From an uncultured Massilia sp. (lineage in GTDB: Bacteria > Pseudomonadota > Gammaproteobacteria > Burkholderiales > Burkholderiaceae): DNA of 50,614 nucleotides. How positions within the stretch are numbered: position 1 is the first letter of the stretch; each line of letters starts with the position of its first letter. The notes under the pieces were generated by a model that did no database searches, was not told the DNA's origin, and saw nothing but the letters and a program-made list of their open reading frames with translations. Shown piece by piece: positions 18,763-27,785 of this stretch. The stretch is taken from contig CAMPHU010000008.1 of assembly GCA_946886065.1 (NCBI GenBank), positions 1-50,614 on the forward strand, read 5' to 3'. The translations under genes were made by a program, and so were the position numbers.

Positions 18763-20718
18763 TCAGTCCGCGAGGGCGAGGCCGCCGGCCAGGCACCAGG
18801 TGCCGGCGCGGCCGAGCCGGCGCAGGAGCCGGGCCGCGCGCAGGCTGCGCGCCCCGCTGCGGCAGACGAACAGCAGCGGACGGGTGTCGCCGGCCAGGAA
18901 GTGATGCGCATGTTCCGCCAGGCGCGCCAGCGGCAGGTTGCGGGCGACGTGGCCATGCAGGCGCGCTTCGCCGGCGCCGTGCTCGCGCAGGTCGCGCACG
19001 TCGAGGACCAGGGCGTCCGGATGCTGCTCCAGCAGGCGCAGGGCGGCGGCGCTGTCGAGCTCCATATCCTGTTCGTCGAGCGGCGCGGCCGCGGCCGCGG
19101 CCAGGGCGACCGGGCGCTCGCTGTCGGCGCGGCAGCACAGGGCCGCCTGCGCCAGTTCCGGCCAGACCTCACGGCCGCCGGAGAACACGAAGCGCGGGGC
19201 GTCCTGCGCGCCGAACAGGTAGACGTCGCCGGCGCCGTGCTCCACGCGGGCCAGCAGGGAGCCGCCAAGTTCGATGGTGCTGGTGGGGGCCGGCCAGCCC
19301 GGCCTTGCGCCGAACTCGCGGCCGAGGGCCGCGGCGCCGGCGTCGTCGCGGCCGGTATGCAGGGCCGCCAGCAGGCGGTAGCCGCCCGCGCGCAGCATGT
19401 TCGCCGCGCGTGCGGCCTGCGCAGCCGGCGGATCGATCGCGATGCAGGCGCGCGCAGCGGCGTCGAACAGCAGCCAGCCGGCCTTGCCGTCCGCGTCCAG
19501 CTGGGCCAGGCCCATGCCGCCCAGCAGCGGCGACGGCGCCAGCACCGGCATGGCCAGTGCGCGGCCGCAGCGCGCGATCCGGTCGCAGGCGCGGTCGATG
19601 GTGGCGTCGTCCACCAGCGGGCCGAACGACATGCGCACCGCCGAGGCGCTGCGCTCCACCGGCAAGCCCATCGCATCCAGCACATGGCTGGGCGCGGCCT
19701 TGGCCGCCGAGCAGGCCGAGCCCGCGCTCACGCGCACGCCGGCGGCGTCGAAGATCTCCAGCAGGTCCGAGCTGCTGGCGCCCGGCACCGAGAAATTGAG
19801 GGTGGTGGGCAGCGCGTGTTCCAAGGGCGCGTTGAAGACGATGTCCGGAAAAGCCGCGCGCAGCGCCTGCACCAGGCGCGCACGGCAGGCCAGCAATGCT
19901 TCCATGCCGCGGAAGGTGGCGCCCTGCTCCAGCGCCGCCAGCACGGCGCCGAAGGCCGCGATGCCGGCCATGTTCTCCGTGCCGGAACGCTGGCCCTCTT
20001 CCTGCCCGCCGCCGCACATCAGCGGCGTGTAGGGCGCGCCGTCGCGCACGTACAGCATGCCGATGCCCTTGGGCGCATACAGCTTGTGGCCGGAGAACGG
20101 TGCGTAGTCGATGCGGGTGCCGTCGAGCGCCAGCGGCAGCTTGCCCAGGGCCTGCACGCAGTCGACCATCCACAGCGCCGGGCTGGCGGAATCGGTCAGC
20201 ACGGATTCGATCGCGGCCAGGTCGGACACCACGCCGGTCTCGTTGTTGGCAGCCATGGTGCAGACCAGGGCGGCGCGCGGCGCCAGTTCGCGCAGCACGT
20301 CCAGCCGGTGGCGGCCGTCGCCATCGACGGGCAGCGCGCGCAGTTCCAGGCCGGTGCCCAGCACGCGGTTCCAGTGCGCCAGGCTTTCCGGCACCGCCTT
20401 GTGCTCGGTGGCGCCGTAGAGCAGCAGCTCGCCGCAGGCTTCCCCGCGCGCGCGCCGTTCGCGCACCGCGCACAGGGCCGACAGCACCGCGGTCTGGATG
20501 CCTTCGGTGGCGCCGCTGTTGAACATGACCTTGCCCGTCGATGCGCCGATCACCCGGCGCGCCGCCGCCCGCGCCGCTTCGCGCAGCGCCCGCGCGCGCA
20601 GGCCGGAGGCATGGCTGCTGCTCGGGTTACCGAAGCATTCCCCCATCGCGGCCGTCGCAGCCTCGATAGCGGCCGGCAGGACAGGAGAAGTTGCGTTGGC
20701 GTCAAGGTAGATTTCCAT
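18763..20718 (-). CDS. Cysteine desulfurase fused to a degenerate persulfide-dioxygenase-like domain and a rhodanese domain
   Basis: 651 residues in three parts. Residues 1-390 are an IscS/NifS-type PLP enzyme: YLDANATSP, SGATEG, GATEHKAV, SGHKLYAPKG (PLP lysine K212) and SAGSACSAAKAAPSHVL (persulfide cysteine C336). Residues ~400-540 resemble a metallo-beta-lactamase-fold persulfide dioxygenase (WLLFDAAARACIAIDPP, GYRLLAAL), but the metal motif THxHxDH reads HTGRDD (454-459), so metal binding is probably lost. Residues ~555-651 are a rhodanese domain with active loop CRSGARS (C619). Inferred role: take sulfur from cysteine as persulfide and hand it to the rhodanese cysteine for transfer to an acceptor. 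Cytoplasmic. Divergent from an Lrp/AsnC regulator 156 bases away, which probably controls it. Confidence 0.87.
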   Translation of the reverse strand: MEIYLDANATSPVLPAAIEAATAAMGECFGNPSSSHASGLRARALREAARAAARRVIGASTGKVMFNSGATEGIQTAVLSALCAVRERRARGEACGELLLYGATEHKAVPESLAHWNRVLGTGLELRALPVDGDGRHRLDVLRELAPRAALVCTMAANNETGVVSDLAAIESVLTDSASPALWMVDCVQALGKLPLALDGTRIDYAPFSGHKLYAPKGIGMLYVRDGAPYTPLMCGGGQEEGQRSGTENMAGIAAFGAVLAALEQGATFRGMEALLACRARLVQALRAAFPDIVFNAPLEHALPTTLNFSVPGASSSDLLEIFDAAGVRVSAGSACSAAKAAPSHVLDAMGLPVERSASAVRMSFGPLVDDATIDRACDRIARCGRALAMPVLAPSPLLGGMGLAQLDADGKAGWLLFDAAARACIAIDPPAAQAARAANMLRAGGYRLLAALHTGRDDAGAAALGREFGARPGWPAPTSTIELGGSLLARVEHGAGDVYLFGAQDAPRFVFSGGREVWPELAQAALCCRADSERPVALAAAAAAPLDEQDMELDSAAALRLLEQHPDALVLDVRDLREHGAGEARLHGHVARNLPLARLAEHAHHFLAGDTRPLLFVCRSGARSLRAARLLRRLGRAGTWCLAGGLALAD

Positions 20719-20874
20719 GTTCGTGAATAAGTGACAAAATTACAAAAAGTAGTCGCGTATCGTCTTATTGTTAAGTAATATATGGTACGGAGTTGTCGCG
20801 GTAGGGACGTCCTAAAATCACTGGTTTATGGTCGAAATGAAGCATAATCATTCTCATAATCAATAAATCGACAC
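20719..20874. promoter_or_regulatory. Divergent intergenic control region with direct repeat and Fur-box-like site
   Basis: This AT-rich 156-base gap separates the desulfurase fusion and the Lrp-type regulator. The octamer CATAATCA occurs twice (20843-20850 and 20855-20862) four bases apart. The 19-mer at 20843-20861 agrees with the classical Fur box at 14 of 19 positions by my count. The second CATAAT is also a possible -10 for the regulator gene. Binding by the divergent Lrp protein, by Fur, or neither, cannot be decided from sequence. Confidence 0.35.
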
Positions 20875-21360
20875 ATGAATTCTCTCGACAAGTTTGATTG
20901 CGCGATCCTTGCGGCATTGCAGGCGGACGCGACGCTCTCCATTTCCGGCCTCAGCGAAAAGGTTGGCCTGTCCAGCACCCCGTGCTGGAAACGGGTCAAG
21001 CGCCTCGAAGAAGATGGCTATATCGAAAGCCGGGTCAGCATCGTCAACCGCAACAAGGTGGGCCTGCCGGTGACGGTTTTTGTGAGCGTGCGCACCCCCG
21101 AGCACGACGAAAAATGGCTGGCGCGCTTCGCCGCCGCCGTGGAAGCCCTGCCCGAGGTGCTGGAATTCCACCGCATGAGCGGCGACATCGACTACCTGCT
21201 CAAGGTGGTCACCACCGACATCGCCGGCTACGACCGCTTCTACAAAAAGCTGATCAAGACCGCGCGGCTGACCGGCGTGTCCTCGGCCTTCTCCATGGAG
21301 CAGATCAAGTGCACCACGGCGCTGCCGCTGGAGCTGATTTCGCACGGGCTGCCCGCCTGA
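20875..21360 (+). CDS. Lrp/AsnC family transcriptional regulator (DecR/CyuR-like context)
   Basis: 161 residues. The N-terminal winged HTH begins NSLDKFDCAILAALQADATL, with recognition region GLSSTPCWKRVKRLEEDGYI. The C-terminal RAM ligand-binding domain has LPEVLEFHRMSGDIDYLLKV. Length and layout are standard for the family, which binds amino acids and regulates their metabolism. The STPCWKRVKRLE helix is typical of the group that includes E. coli DecR (YbaO), a cysteine-responsive activator of cysteine desulfidation. Being divergent from a cysteine desulfurase fusion, cysteine is the likely effector here; that is inference from context. Confidence 0.9.
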   Translation: MNSLDKFDCAILAALQADATLSISGLSEKVGLSSTPCWKRVKRLEEDGYIESRVSIVNRNKVGLPVTVFVSVRTPEHDEKWLARFAAAVEALPEVLEFHRMSGDIDYLLKVVTTDIAGYDRFYKKLIKTARLTGVSSAFSMEQIKCTTALPLELISHGLPA

Positions 21361-21429
21361 CCTCGACTTAACTGCTCACGCAATTCATGCGATGATGGCG
21401 TCCGTTGCAAAATAACGGAGACCAAGGGA

Positions 21430-22557
21430 ATGCCATTTAAAATGAACATGGCGCCGCTGGCGCTGGCGGCGCTGCTCGCCGCCCATGCCAACGCCGCCGA
21501 ACAGGTCGTCAAAATCGGCGTGAGCGGTCCGCTGTCGGGCTCGAACGCCTTCGCCGGCAAGGACAACGAGAACGGCGTGCGCCTCGCCGTCGAAGAACTC
21601 AACGCGCAGAAGCTCCAGGTGGGCGGCAACACCCTGCGCTTCGAGCTGCAGTCCGAGGACGACCAGGGCGATCCCAAGCAAGGCGTGAACGTGGCGCAGA
21701 AGTTCGCCGACGCAGGCGTCAAGTTCGTGCTGGGCCCGTACAACTCGGGCGTGGCGATTCCCGCTTCGCGCGTCTACAACGACAACGGCATCCTGATGTC
21801 GACGGTCGGCACCAATCCCAAGATCACGCAATCGGGCTATCAAACCGTGTTCCGCATCGTCGCCAGCGACACCCAGGTGGGCGGCTCGATGGCGTCCTAC
21901 GCGGCCAGGGAACTCAAGATCAGGAACATCGGCGTGATCGACGACCGCACCGCCTTCGGCCAGGGCGTCGCGATGGAATTCAAGCGCCAGGCGCAGGCCG
22001 CCGGCATGAAGGTCGTGGGCCACGAGTTCACCACGGACAAGGCGAGCGACTTCGCCGCCATCCTCACCGCGCTCAGGGCCAAGCGCGTGGACGCCGTGTT
22101 CTACGGCGGCTATGCCCCGCAGGCCGCGCCGATGGCGCGCCAGATGAAGCAGCTCGGCCTGAACGTGCCGCTGCTGGGCGGCGACACCCTGTGCAGCCCG
22201 GAGATGGCCAAGCTCGGCGGCGCTGCCGTGGGCGAGAACGTGCGCTGCGCCCAGGCCGGCGCGATCCTGGCCAAGCAGCCCGGCGGCCCGGCCTTCCTGG
22301 CGGCCTACAAGCAGCGCTTCAAGCGCGACCCGGACGTGTATGCGCCTTCGTTCTACGACCAGACCAAGTTCATCGCCCAGGCGATGAAGAGCGCGAATTC
22401 GACGGACGCCGCCAAGGTGGGCCAGGCGATGCACAGCATCAGCTACCAGGGCGTGGTCGGCACCTACGGCTACGACCCCAAGGGCAACCTGAAGAAGACC
22501 GCGGTCACCGTGTACACCTTCAAGAACGGCGCCCTGAGCCCGCTGGCCAGCTACTAA
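21430..22557 (+). CDS. Branched-chain amino acid ABC transporter substrate-binding protein (LivJ/LivK family)
   Basis: 375 residues with a signal peptide ending near AHANAAEQ, so periplasmic. The type I periplasmic binding fold is recognised from VVKIGVSGPLSGSNAFAGKD, NGVRLAVEELNAQ, VKFVLGPYNSGVAIPASRVY and VDAVFYGGYAPQAAPMARQM. Members bind leucine, isoleucine, valine or related amino acids and deliver them to LivHMGF permeases, none of which are in this window, so this is an orphan binding protein or partners a distant permease. ACGGAG precedes the start; the ATG at 21442 is an alternative. The next gene starts 16 bases after the stop, suggesting co-transcription with the DUF885 hydrolase and a peptide or amino-acid uptake theme. 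Confidence 0.88.
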   Translation: MPFKMNMAPLALAALLAAHANAAEQVVKIGVSGPLSGSNAFAGKDNENGVRLAVEELNAQKLQVGGNTLRFELQSEDDQGDPKQGVNVAQKFADAGVKFVLGPYNSGVAIPASRVYNDNGILMSTVGTNPKITQSGYQTVFRIVASDTQVGGSMASYAARELKIRNIGVIDDRTAFGQGVAMEFKRQAQAAGMKVVGHEFTTDKASDFAAILTALRAKRVDAVFYGGYAPQAAPMARQMKQLGLNVPLLGGDTLCSPEMAKLGGAAVGENVRCAQAGAILAKQPGGPAFLAAYKQRFKRDPDVYAPSFYDQTKFIAQAMKSANSTDAAKVGQAMHSISYQGVVGTYGYDPKGNLKKTAVTVYTFKNGALSPLASY

Positions 22558-22573
22558 CAACAAGGACCCATCC

Positions 22574-24385
22574 ATGAAAGACATCTTCAAGCTCGGCGCA
22601 CTCGCCGCGGCCGCCGTGCTGGCCTGCGCCCCGCTGTCCCCTGCCGCCGCCGCAGGTGCTGCGCCGGCGAAGGCCGAGCGCGTCGACACCCAGCCCGGCA
22701 AGACGATCAACAAACTGGCCGACGAGTACTACGACGCAGTGGCGCGCTTCGAGCCGGTGTACGCGAGCGAAGGCGGCGACAACCGCTTCATCGACCAGCT
22801 CGGCCTGTCGATCGCGCCGAAGAACCGCGAGCGCCAGTTCGCGCTGTACCGCAGCTACCTCAAGCGCCTGCAGGCGATCCCGCGCGACAAGCTGAACGGC
22901 CGCGACCAGACCAGCTACGACATCCTCAAGTTCGAGCTCGACACCGCGCTGCGCCTGGCCGCTTTCCCCGAGCACCTGCTGCCGGTCGACCAGATGGTCA
23001 GCATGCCGGTGATCCTGGCCAACTATGCCAGCGGCCAGGGCGCGCAGCCGCTGTCCACCGTCAAGGACTACAAGGCCTACCTGAACCGCCTGACCCAGCT
23101 GGCGCCCTGGATCGACCAGGCGATCGTCAACATGCGCGCGGGGATCAAGGCCGGCATCGTGCATCCACGCGAGCCGATGCAGTCGCTGCTGCCGCAGCTG
23201 CGCCAGCTGCTGGCCGCCACGCCGGAAGCGAGCATCTTCTACACGCCGATCAAGGACATGCCGGCCGCCTTCGCAGCAAGCGACAAGCGCAGCGTGAGCG
23301 ATGGCTACCGCAAGATCATCGGCGGCAAGCTGAATCCGGCATTGAACCGCCTGGCGAACTTCGTCGAGAAGGAATACCTGCCGGCGACCCGCAGCAGCGC
23401 AGGCTGGGGCGCGCTGCCGAACGGCGCGGCCTGGTACCAGGCGCGCGTGGCCGCCATGACCACCACCGACCTGCAGCCGGAACAGATCCACCAGATCGGC
23501 CTGAAGGAAGTGGCGCGCATCCAGGGCGAGTACGCCCAGATCGGCCCCAAGATGGGCTACAACGGCCCGGCCGCCGGCCTGCCGAAGTGGGTGTCGGAAC
23601 AGCCGAAATTCAAGCCCTTCACCTCGGACCAGCAGGTGATCGAGGTGTTCCGCGAGCTGGACGCCAAGGTGCGCACCAAGCTGCCGGCGCTGTTCACCCT
23701 GATGCCGAAGTCGCCGCTGGACCTGCGCCTGGAACCGGAACTGTCGCGCGCCACCGCGTCGGACCACTACACCCCGCCGGCGGTGGACGGTTCGCGTCCG
23801 GGCGTGTTCTGGTCGGTGGTGAACGATCCCAAGGATTACGGCAGCACCGGCATGGTGACCCTGTACCTGCATGAGGGCCAGCCGGGCCACCACTTCCACA
23901 TCGCGCTGGTGCAGGAACTGGGCCTGCCGAACTTTCGCAAGTTCGGCGGCAACAATGCCTTCACCGAGGGCTGGGCGCTGTACGCCGAGACCCTGGGCAA
24001 GGAGATGGGGCTGTTCGACAAGCCGGAAGATTACTTCGGCCACCTGAACGACGAGATGCTGCGCGCGGCGCGCCTGGTGGTGGACACCGGCATCCACGCC
24101 AAGGGCTGGAGCCGCGAGCAGGCGATCAAGTACTTCCAGGAGACGCTGGGCTACTCGGAGCACGAGGCGCGCGCGCAGATCGAGCGCTACATGGTGTGGC
24201 CGGGACAGGCGCTGGGGTACAAGATCGGTTCGCTGAAGATCATCGAGCTGCGCAAGCGTGCAGAGACGGCGCTGGGCGGCAAGTTCAGCCTGCCGAAGTT
24301 CCATGAGATCGTCCTGGGTGAAGGCACGCTGCCGCTGGCGGTGCTGGAGGCGAAGGTCGATAAGTGGATTGCCGAGTCGAAGTGA
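22574..24385 (+). CDS. Secreted DUF885 family zinc hydrolase/peptidase
   Basis: 603 residues. The signal peptide (MKDIFKLGALAAAAVLACAP, ending in a run of Ala) is followed by a largely helical body. The diagnostic zinc motif LYLHEGQPGHHFHIAL lies near residue 435, followed by NNAFTEGWALYAETLGKEMG, where the Glu provides the third ligand as in gluzincin-type peptidases. DUF885 proteins are widespread secreted or lipoprotein hydrolases; peptidase activity is assumed from the HExxxHH arrangement, but the substrate is not established. AAGGA precedes the ATG. It follows the amino-acid binding protein by 16 bases, so a peptide-scavenging role is plausible. Confidence 0.85.
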   Translation: MKDIFKLGALAAAAVLACAPLSPAAAAGAAPAKAERVDTQPGKTINKLADEYYDAVARFEPVYASEGGDNRFIDQLGLSIAPKNRERQFALYRSYLKRLQAIPRDKLNGRDQTSYDILKFELDTALRLAAFPEHLLPVDQMVSMPVILANYASGQGAQPLSTVKDYKAYLNRLTQLAPWIDQAIVNMRAGIKAGIVHPREPMQSLLPQLRQLLAATPEASIFYTPIKDMPAAFAASDKRSVSDGYRKIIGGKLNPALNRLANFVEKEYLPATRSSAGWGALPNGAAWYQARVAAMTTTDLQPEQIHQIGLKEVARIQGEYAQIGPKMGYNGPAAGLPKWVSEQPKFKPFTSDQQVIEVFRELDAKVRTKLPALFTLMPKSPLDLRLEPELSRATASDHYTPPAVDGSRPGVFWSVVNDPKDYGSTGMVTLYLHEGQPGHHFHIALVQELGLPNFRKFGGNNAFTEGWALYAETLGKEMGLFDKPEDYFGHLNDEMLRAARLVVDTGIHAKGWSREQAIKYFQETLGYSEHEARAQIERYMVWPGQALGYKIGSLKIIELRKRAETALGGKFSLPKFHEIVLGEGTLPLAVLEAKVDKWIAESK

Positions 24386-24410
24386 GGGTATTCCTTCGTT
24401 AGCTTCAGAA

Positions 24411-24515
24411 CGTCATCCCGGCGAAGGCCGGGATCCAAGTCCGCACCGTAGCCACTTGCGTCAAACGCCGTCGGCACGCACACAAACTTGGGTCCCCGCC
24501 TACGCGGGGATGACG
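24411..24515. repeat. REP-like imperfect 30-base inverted repeat
   Basis: Left arm 24411-24440 (starts CGTCATCCCGGCGAAGGCCG) pairs with right arm 24486-24515 (ends GCGGGGATGACG), with only a few mismatches over 30 bases and a 45-base loop. It shares the CGTC-TCC-GGC plan with the repeat at 9268-9354, and ACTTGGGTCCCCG with the hairpin at 34560-34590. It lies between the convergent genes ending at 24385 and 24570. Confidence 0.8.
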
Positions 24516-24540
24516 GTATTGGGGGCTGGCGGCACTAATA

Positions 24541-24566
24541 AAAAACCGGGGCAGGCCCCGGTTTTT
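24541..24566. terminator. Bidirectional rho-independent terminator
   Basis: AAAAACCGGGGC (24541-24552) pairs with GCCCCGGTTTTT (24555-24566) around AG. A 7-base GC stem is flanked by A and T runs, so it can stop transcripts from both sides. It lies between the DUF885 gene and the convergent M14 peptidase gene, which stops four bases later. Confidence 0.88.
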
Positions 24567-24569
24567 CTT

Positions 24570-26261
24570 TTACCGCTCGATCATGAAGACCGGATAACGC
24601 CGCCACTCCGGCTCGCGATACCGTTCGCAGTTAGCGAAAATGAAGTCCAGCACCGCCTCCTGGTTCGCCAGCAGCGAAGGGTTGGCCGCCTTCCACGCCG
24701 CGAACTTTTCGGCCAGCGCCGGCTCCGCGCGCAGCAACTCCTCCGCGTGATCCTCGAACACATAATCCGAATAGGCTTCCTTCTTCTCCAGCACGCTGTT
24801 GAAGAAACCCCAGCGGAAGAAACTGTCATGCGCCAGCGGCTCCAGCGTCTCGACCGCATAGCGCGCCTGGTCCTGGTCGAGCGGAACGATGTAGTCGCCC
24901 GCGCGCAGCTGCACCTGCCCCTGGCGCTTCTCCAGCACCACCTCGTCGTGGAACATATGTCCCTCGTAGGCATTCGGGCGCGAAGCCACCGACACGATGT
25001 GGTAATACCCCACATCCTGCACGCGGTCCGCTTCCACGCGCTCCATGCGCACGCCGTTCCACTGCAGGCGCTCGATCGCCTCGCGCCACTGCTGCGGCAC
25101 CACGTAGGCGCGCGGCGCCGTCACGCTGACGTCGGCCGGGAAGCGGTTGTACCAGGCGATGTCGCGCTCCCACGGGCTGCTGCGGTCGTACCACAGGCGG
25201 GTGTACTCGCCCAGCACGCTCTTCTTGTACCTGGCCTCGTAGCCCTTGAAGCGGAAGGTCGAGGGATTGGCCTCGTCCATCGCCCAGCGCACCGGCCACT
25301 CGGCGCGCGAACGGCCCTCTTCCCGCGCGGAGCGGCGCAGCTGCTGGATGCGGCCGGCGTGCTTGACGGTGAAGTCGAGCGCCGTCTCCACCAGCGCGCG
25401 CATCGAGTCGTAGCGGTCCTTGAAGGGCTTGAGCATGTGCGTCTCGGGCATGAAGCCGATCGTGTGATGCAGGGCCGCATAGCCGGTCGAGAAGCGCGCG
25501 GTTTCGAGGAAATCGGCGATGCCGTGATCCGGGCTGTCCTTGACCGGATTCACATACGGGCAGGTCGGCCAGCCGCGCGCGTCCATGTCCGCGTACATGG
25601 CCGGCAGCATCTCGTCGCGCAGGAAGTCGCCCAGCCCGCCGCCCAGCTTGTCGGTCTGGGTGTGGATCAGGGTCATGGTGTAGCTGTAGTCGGCGCCGTT
25701 GGAGGTGTGGGTGTCGACCATCACGTCCGGATCCCAGGCCGTGAACAGCTGGTTGAACACCTGGGCCGTGAGCGTGTCGCACTTGACGAAGTCGCGGTTC
25801 AGGTCCAGGTGGCGGCTGTTGCCGCGGAAGCCGAACTGCTCCGGGCCGTCCTGGTTCACGCGCGAGGTATCGGCGCGGTTCAGGCTGCCGTCCACGTTGT
25901 ACAGCGGGACGAACAGGAACACGGTCTGGCCCAGCGCGGCCAGGCGCTCGGGCTGCAGGCAGAAGTCGCGCACCAGGGCCATGCAGGCGTCCACGCCTTC
26001 CGGTTCGCCCGGGTGGATGCCGTTGTTGTTGAAGAAGACCGGACGGCCACTGCGCTTGATGGTCTCGCGGTCGAACACGCCGTCGCTGCTCACCACGCCC
26101 GCGTGGATCGGCACGCCGGCATCGGACACGCCCACTTTGTCGAAGCGCAGCACGTTCGGATAGGCGCGCGCGAGTTCCTCGTACCAGGCGATGCAGTCGG
26201 CCCAGGTGGTGGTCTGGTTCAGGTTGCCCTTTTCGTAAGGGGTCTTGAGTTCGTTGGACAT
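24570..26261 (-). CDS. M14 family zinc carboxypeptidase
   Basis: 563 residues, no signal peptide. The M14 zinc site is visible: NNGIHPGEPEG (HxxE ligands, ~residue 98), LDLNRDF (~170, substrate-binding Arg) and DTHTSNGADYSY (His ligand, ~196). The remaining ~350 residues form a long C-terminal region found in the cytoplasmic bacterial M14 proteins annotated only as peptidases. The general-base Glu near the end of the M14 fold could not be placed with confidence. It is 12 bases downstream of the histidine kinase gene and probably in its operon, as the last gene before the terminator at 24541. That links a signalling unit to peptide or modified amino-acid cleavage. Confidence 0.83.
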   Translation of the reverse strand: MSNELKTPYEKGNLNQTTTWADCIAWYEELARAYPNVLRFDKVGVSDAGVPIHAGVVSSDGVFDRETIKRSGRPVFFNNNGIHPGEPEGVDACMALVRDFCLQPERLAALGQTVFLFVPLYNVDGSLNRADTSRVNQDGPEQFGFRGNSRHLDLNRDFVKCDTLTAQVFNQLFTAWDPDVMVDTHTSNGADYSYTMTLIHTQTDKLGGGLGDFLRDEMLPAMYADMDARGWPTCPYVNPVKDSPDHGIADFLETARFSTGYAALHHTIGFMPETHMLKPFKDRYDSMRALVETALDFTVKHAGRIQQLRRSAREEGRSRAEWPVRWAMDEANPSTFRFKGYEARYKKSVLGEYTRLWYDRSSPWERDIAWYNRFPADVSVTAPRAYVVPQQWREAIERLQWNGVRMERVEADRVQDVGYYHIVSVASRPNAYEGHMFHDEVVLEKRQGQVQLRAGDYIVPLDQDQARYAVETLEPLAHDSFFRWGFFNSVLEKKEAYSDYVFEDHAEELLRAEPALAEKFAAWKAANPSLLANQEAVLDFIFANCERYREPEWRRYPVFMIER

Positions 26262-26273
26262 GGTATGTTCAGT

Positions 26274-27785
26274 TCAGGTTAAGGACTGCGCCAGGATCAC
26301 CGGCGCCTCCAGCGGCAGGGAAATCGCGACGTCGGTGCCGTCGCCCGGCGCCGAGCGCACCTCGAACACGCCCTGCAGCGCGTAGACGCGCTCGCGCATG
26401 CCGATGATGCCGATGCCTTCGGACGCGCTGGCGACGTCGAAGCCGTGGCCGTCGTCGACCACGCGGATGCGCAGCTTGCCCTTGGCTTCGTCCAGCAGCA
26501 GGCTGACGTGGGCCGAGCGCGCGCCCGAGTGCTTCATCACGTTGGACAGCGCTTCCTGCACGATGCGGTAGGCCGAGATCGCGAGCTCGTTCGGCAGGCG
26601 CGCGAAGTCGCCCTCGCTGTGCAGGTCGAAGCGGCAGCCGGAGGTGGAATCGTAGTGGCGCACCATCTCTTCCACGGCGCCGTGCAGGCCCAGCATGTCC
26701 AGCACCTCGGGGCGCAGGCGGCGCACCAGGCGGCGGCCGTTGGCGTAGAGGTCGAGCGCGAGCTTGGTGATGGCCTCGGACTTGCGCTTGATCTCGTCCA
26801 CCTCCGGCCCTTGCGGCGCCTTGGCCGCCAGCGCGCCGATGGCCTGGGCCTCCAGGCGGGCCGCGATCAGGGACGCGTTCAGTTCGTCGTGGATCTCGAC
26901 CGCGATGCTCTTGCGCTCGTCCTCGATGATCGAGTTGACCTTCTGGATCAGCTTGCGCTTGTCGGCGTCGGCGCGCACGGCCTCGTTGCGCGAGGCCAGC
27001 AGATCGCGGGTGCGCTCGGCCACCTTGTTCTCGAGGTCGCGCTTGGATTCGTCCAGCGCCAGCGACATGTCGCCGATCGAGGACTGCAGCTCGCCCACCT
27101 CGCCGCCGGTGGTCACCGGCAGGTTGACGCGGTAGTTGCCGCCGCGGATGGAACGCAGCGCGCCGATCGCTTCGCGCAGCGGCACCGTGAGCGAGCGCGC
27201 CAGCACCCAGGCCAGCACGCCGGACGCGGCCAGCGCCAGCGCGGCGATGGTCAGCTCGACGCGGAAGCGCCCGGCCTGCTTGTCCATCATGTTCGCCGGC
27301 GACATGGTCACCCGCACCCAGCCCACTACCTCGGTGGTCAGGGTCGGCGGACGCGACACGCTCGACGCCGACACGTGCGGCGTGCCGTTGTCGGTGAACA
27401 GGTTGATCCACACCACCTGCTTGCGGATCGGCGCCTCGTAGTAATGGGCTTGCGCATCGCGCGCGGATTCCGACACCACGCGCACCGCGGCGCGGCCGCT
27501 GGCGTCGATCACGTCGATGCGGTAGATGCTGATGTCGGACTGCACCAGGCCGTTGATGGTCAGGCGCAGGTCCGACAGGTTGCCGGAGATGACGTTGTAT
27601 TCGCTGGTTTCGGCCAGCGCGCGCGACAGGATGCGGCCGCGCTCGGCCAGCTCCTCGGCCACCTGGGCGCGGTGCGCGTACCACGAGTACCAGACGAAGG
27701 AGGTGAACAGGAACACCACCGGCAGCATGGTGATGAAGGCCATGCGCCGGCCGATGCCCCAGCCACGCCAGAATCGCAGTTTCAT
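26274..27785 (-). CDS. Membrane sensor histidine kinase (NarX/UhpB-type, HisKA_3)
   Basis: 503 residues. TM1 (ITMLPVVFLFTSFVWYSWY, ~20-38) and TM2 (~185-205) enclose a periplasmic sensor region of about 140 residues. A HAMP linker follows, then a coiled coil (ESKRDLENKVAERTRDLLAS). The HisKA_3 phosphoacceptor is ERKSIAVEIHDELNASL (His ~300), and the ATPase domain has YRIVQEALSNVMKHSGA (N box), VVDDGHGFDV and GIGIIGMRERV. It is the expected partner of the LuxR-type response regulator encoded first in this operon. Its start overlaps the stop of the periplasmic binding-protein gene by four bases (ATGA), so the two are made together and may form a ligand-sensing complex. Confidence 0.9.
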   Translation of the reverse strand: MKLRFWRGWGIGRRMAFITMLPVVFLFTSFVWYSWYAHRAQVAEELAERGRILSRALAETSEYNVISGNLSDLRLTINGLVQSDISIYRIDVIDASGRAAVRVVSESARDAQAHYYEAPIRKQVVWINLFTDNGTPHVSASSVSRPPTLTTEVVGWVRVTMSPANMMDKQAGRFRVELTIAALALAASGVLAWVLARSLTVPLREAIGALRSIRGGNYRVNLPVTTGGEVGELQSSIGDMSLALDESKRDLENKVAERTRDLLASRNEAVRADADKRKLIQKVNSIIEDERKSIAVEIHDELNASLIAARLEAQAIGALAAKAPQGPEVDEIKRKSEAITKLALDLYANGRRLVRRLRPEVLDMLGLHGAVEEMVRHYDSTSGCRFDLHSEGDFARLPNELAISAYRIVQEALSNVMKHSGARSAHVSLLLDEAKGKLRIRVVDDGHGFDVASASEGIGIIGMRERVYALQGVFEVRSAPGDGTDVAISLPLEAPVILAQSLT

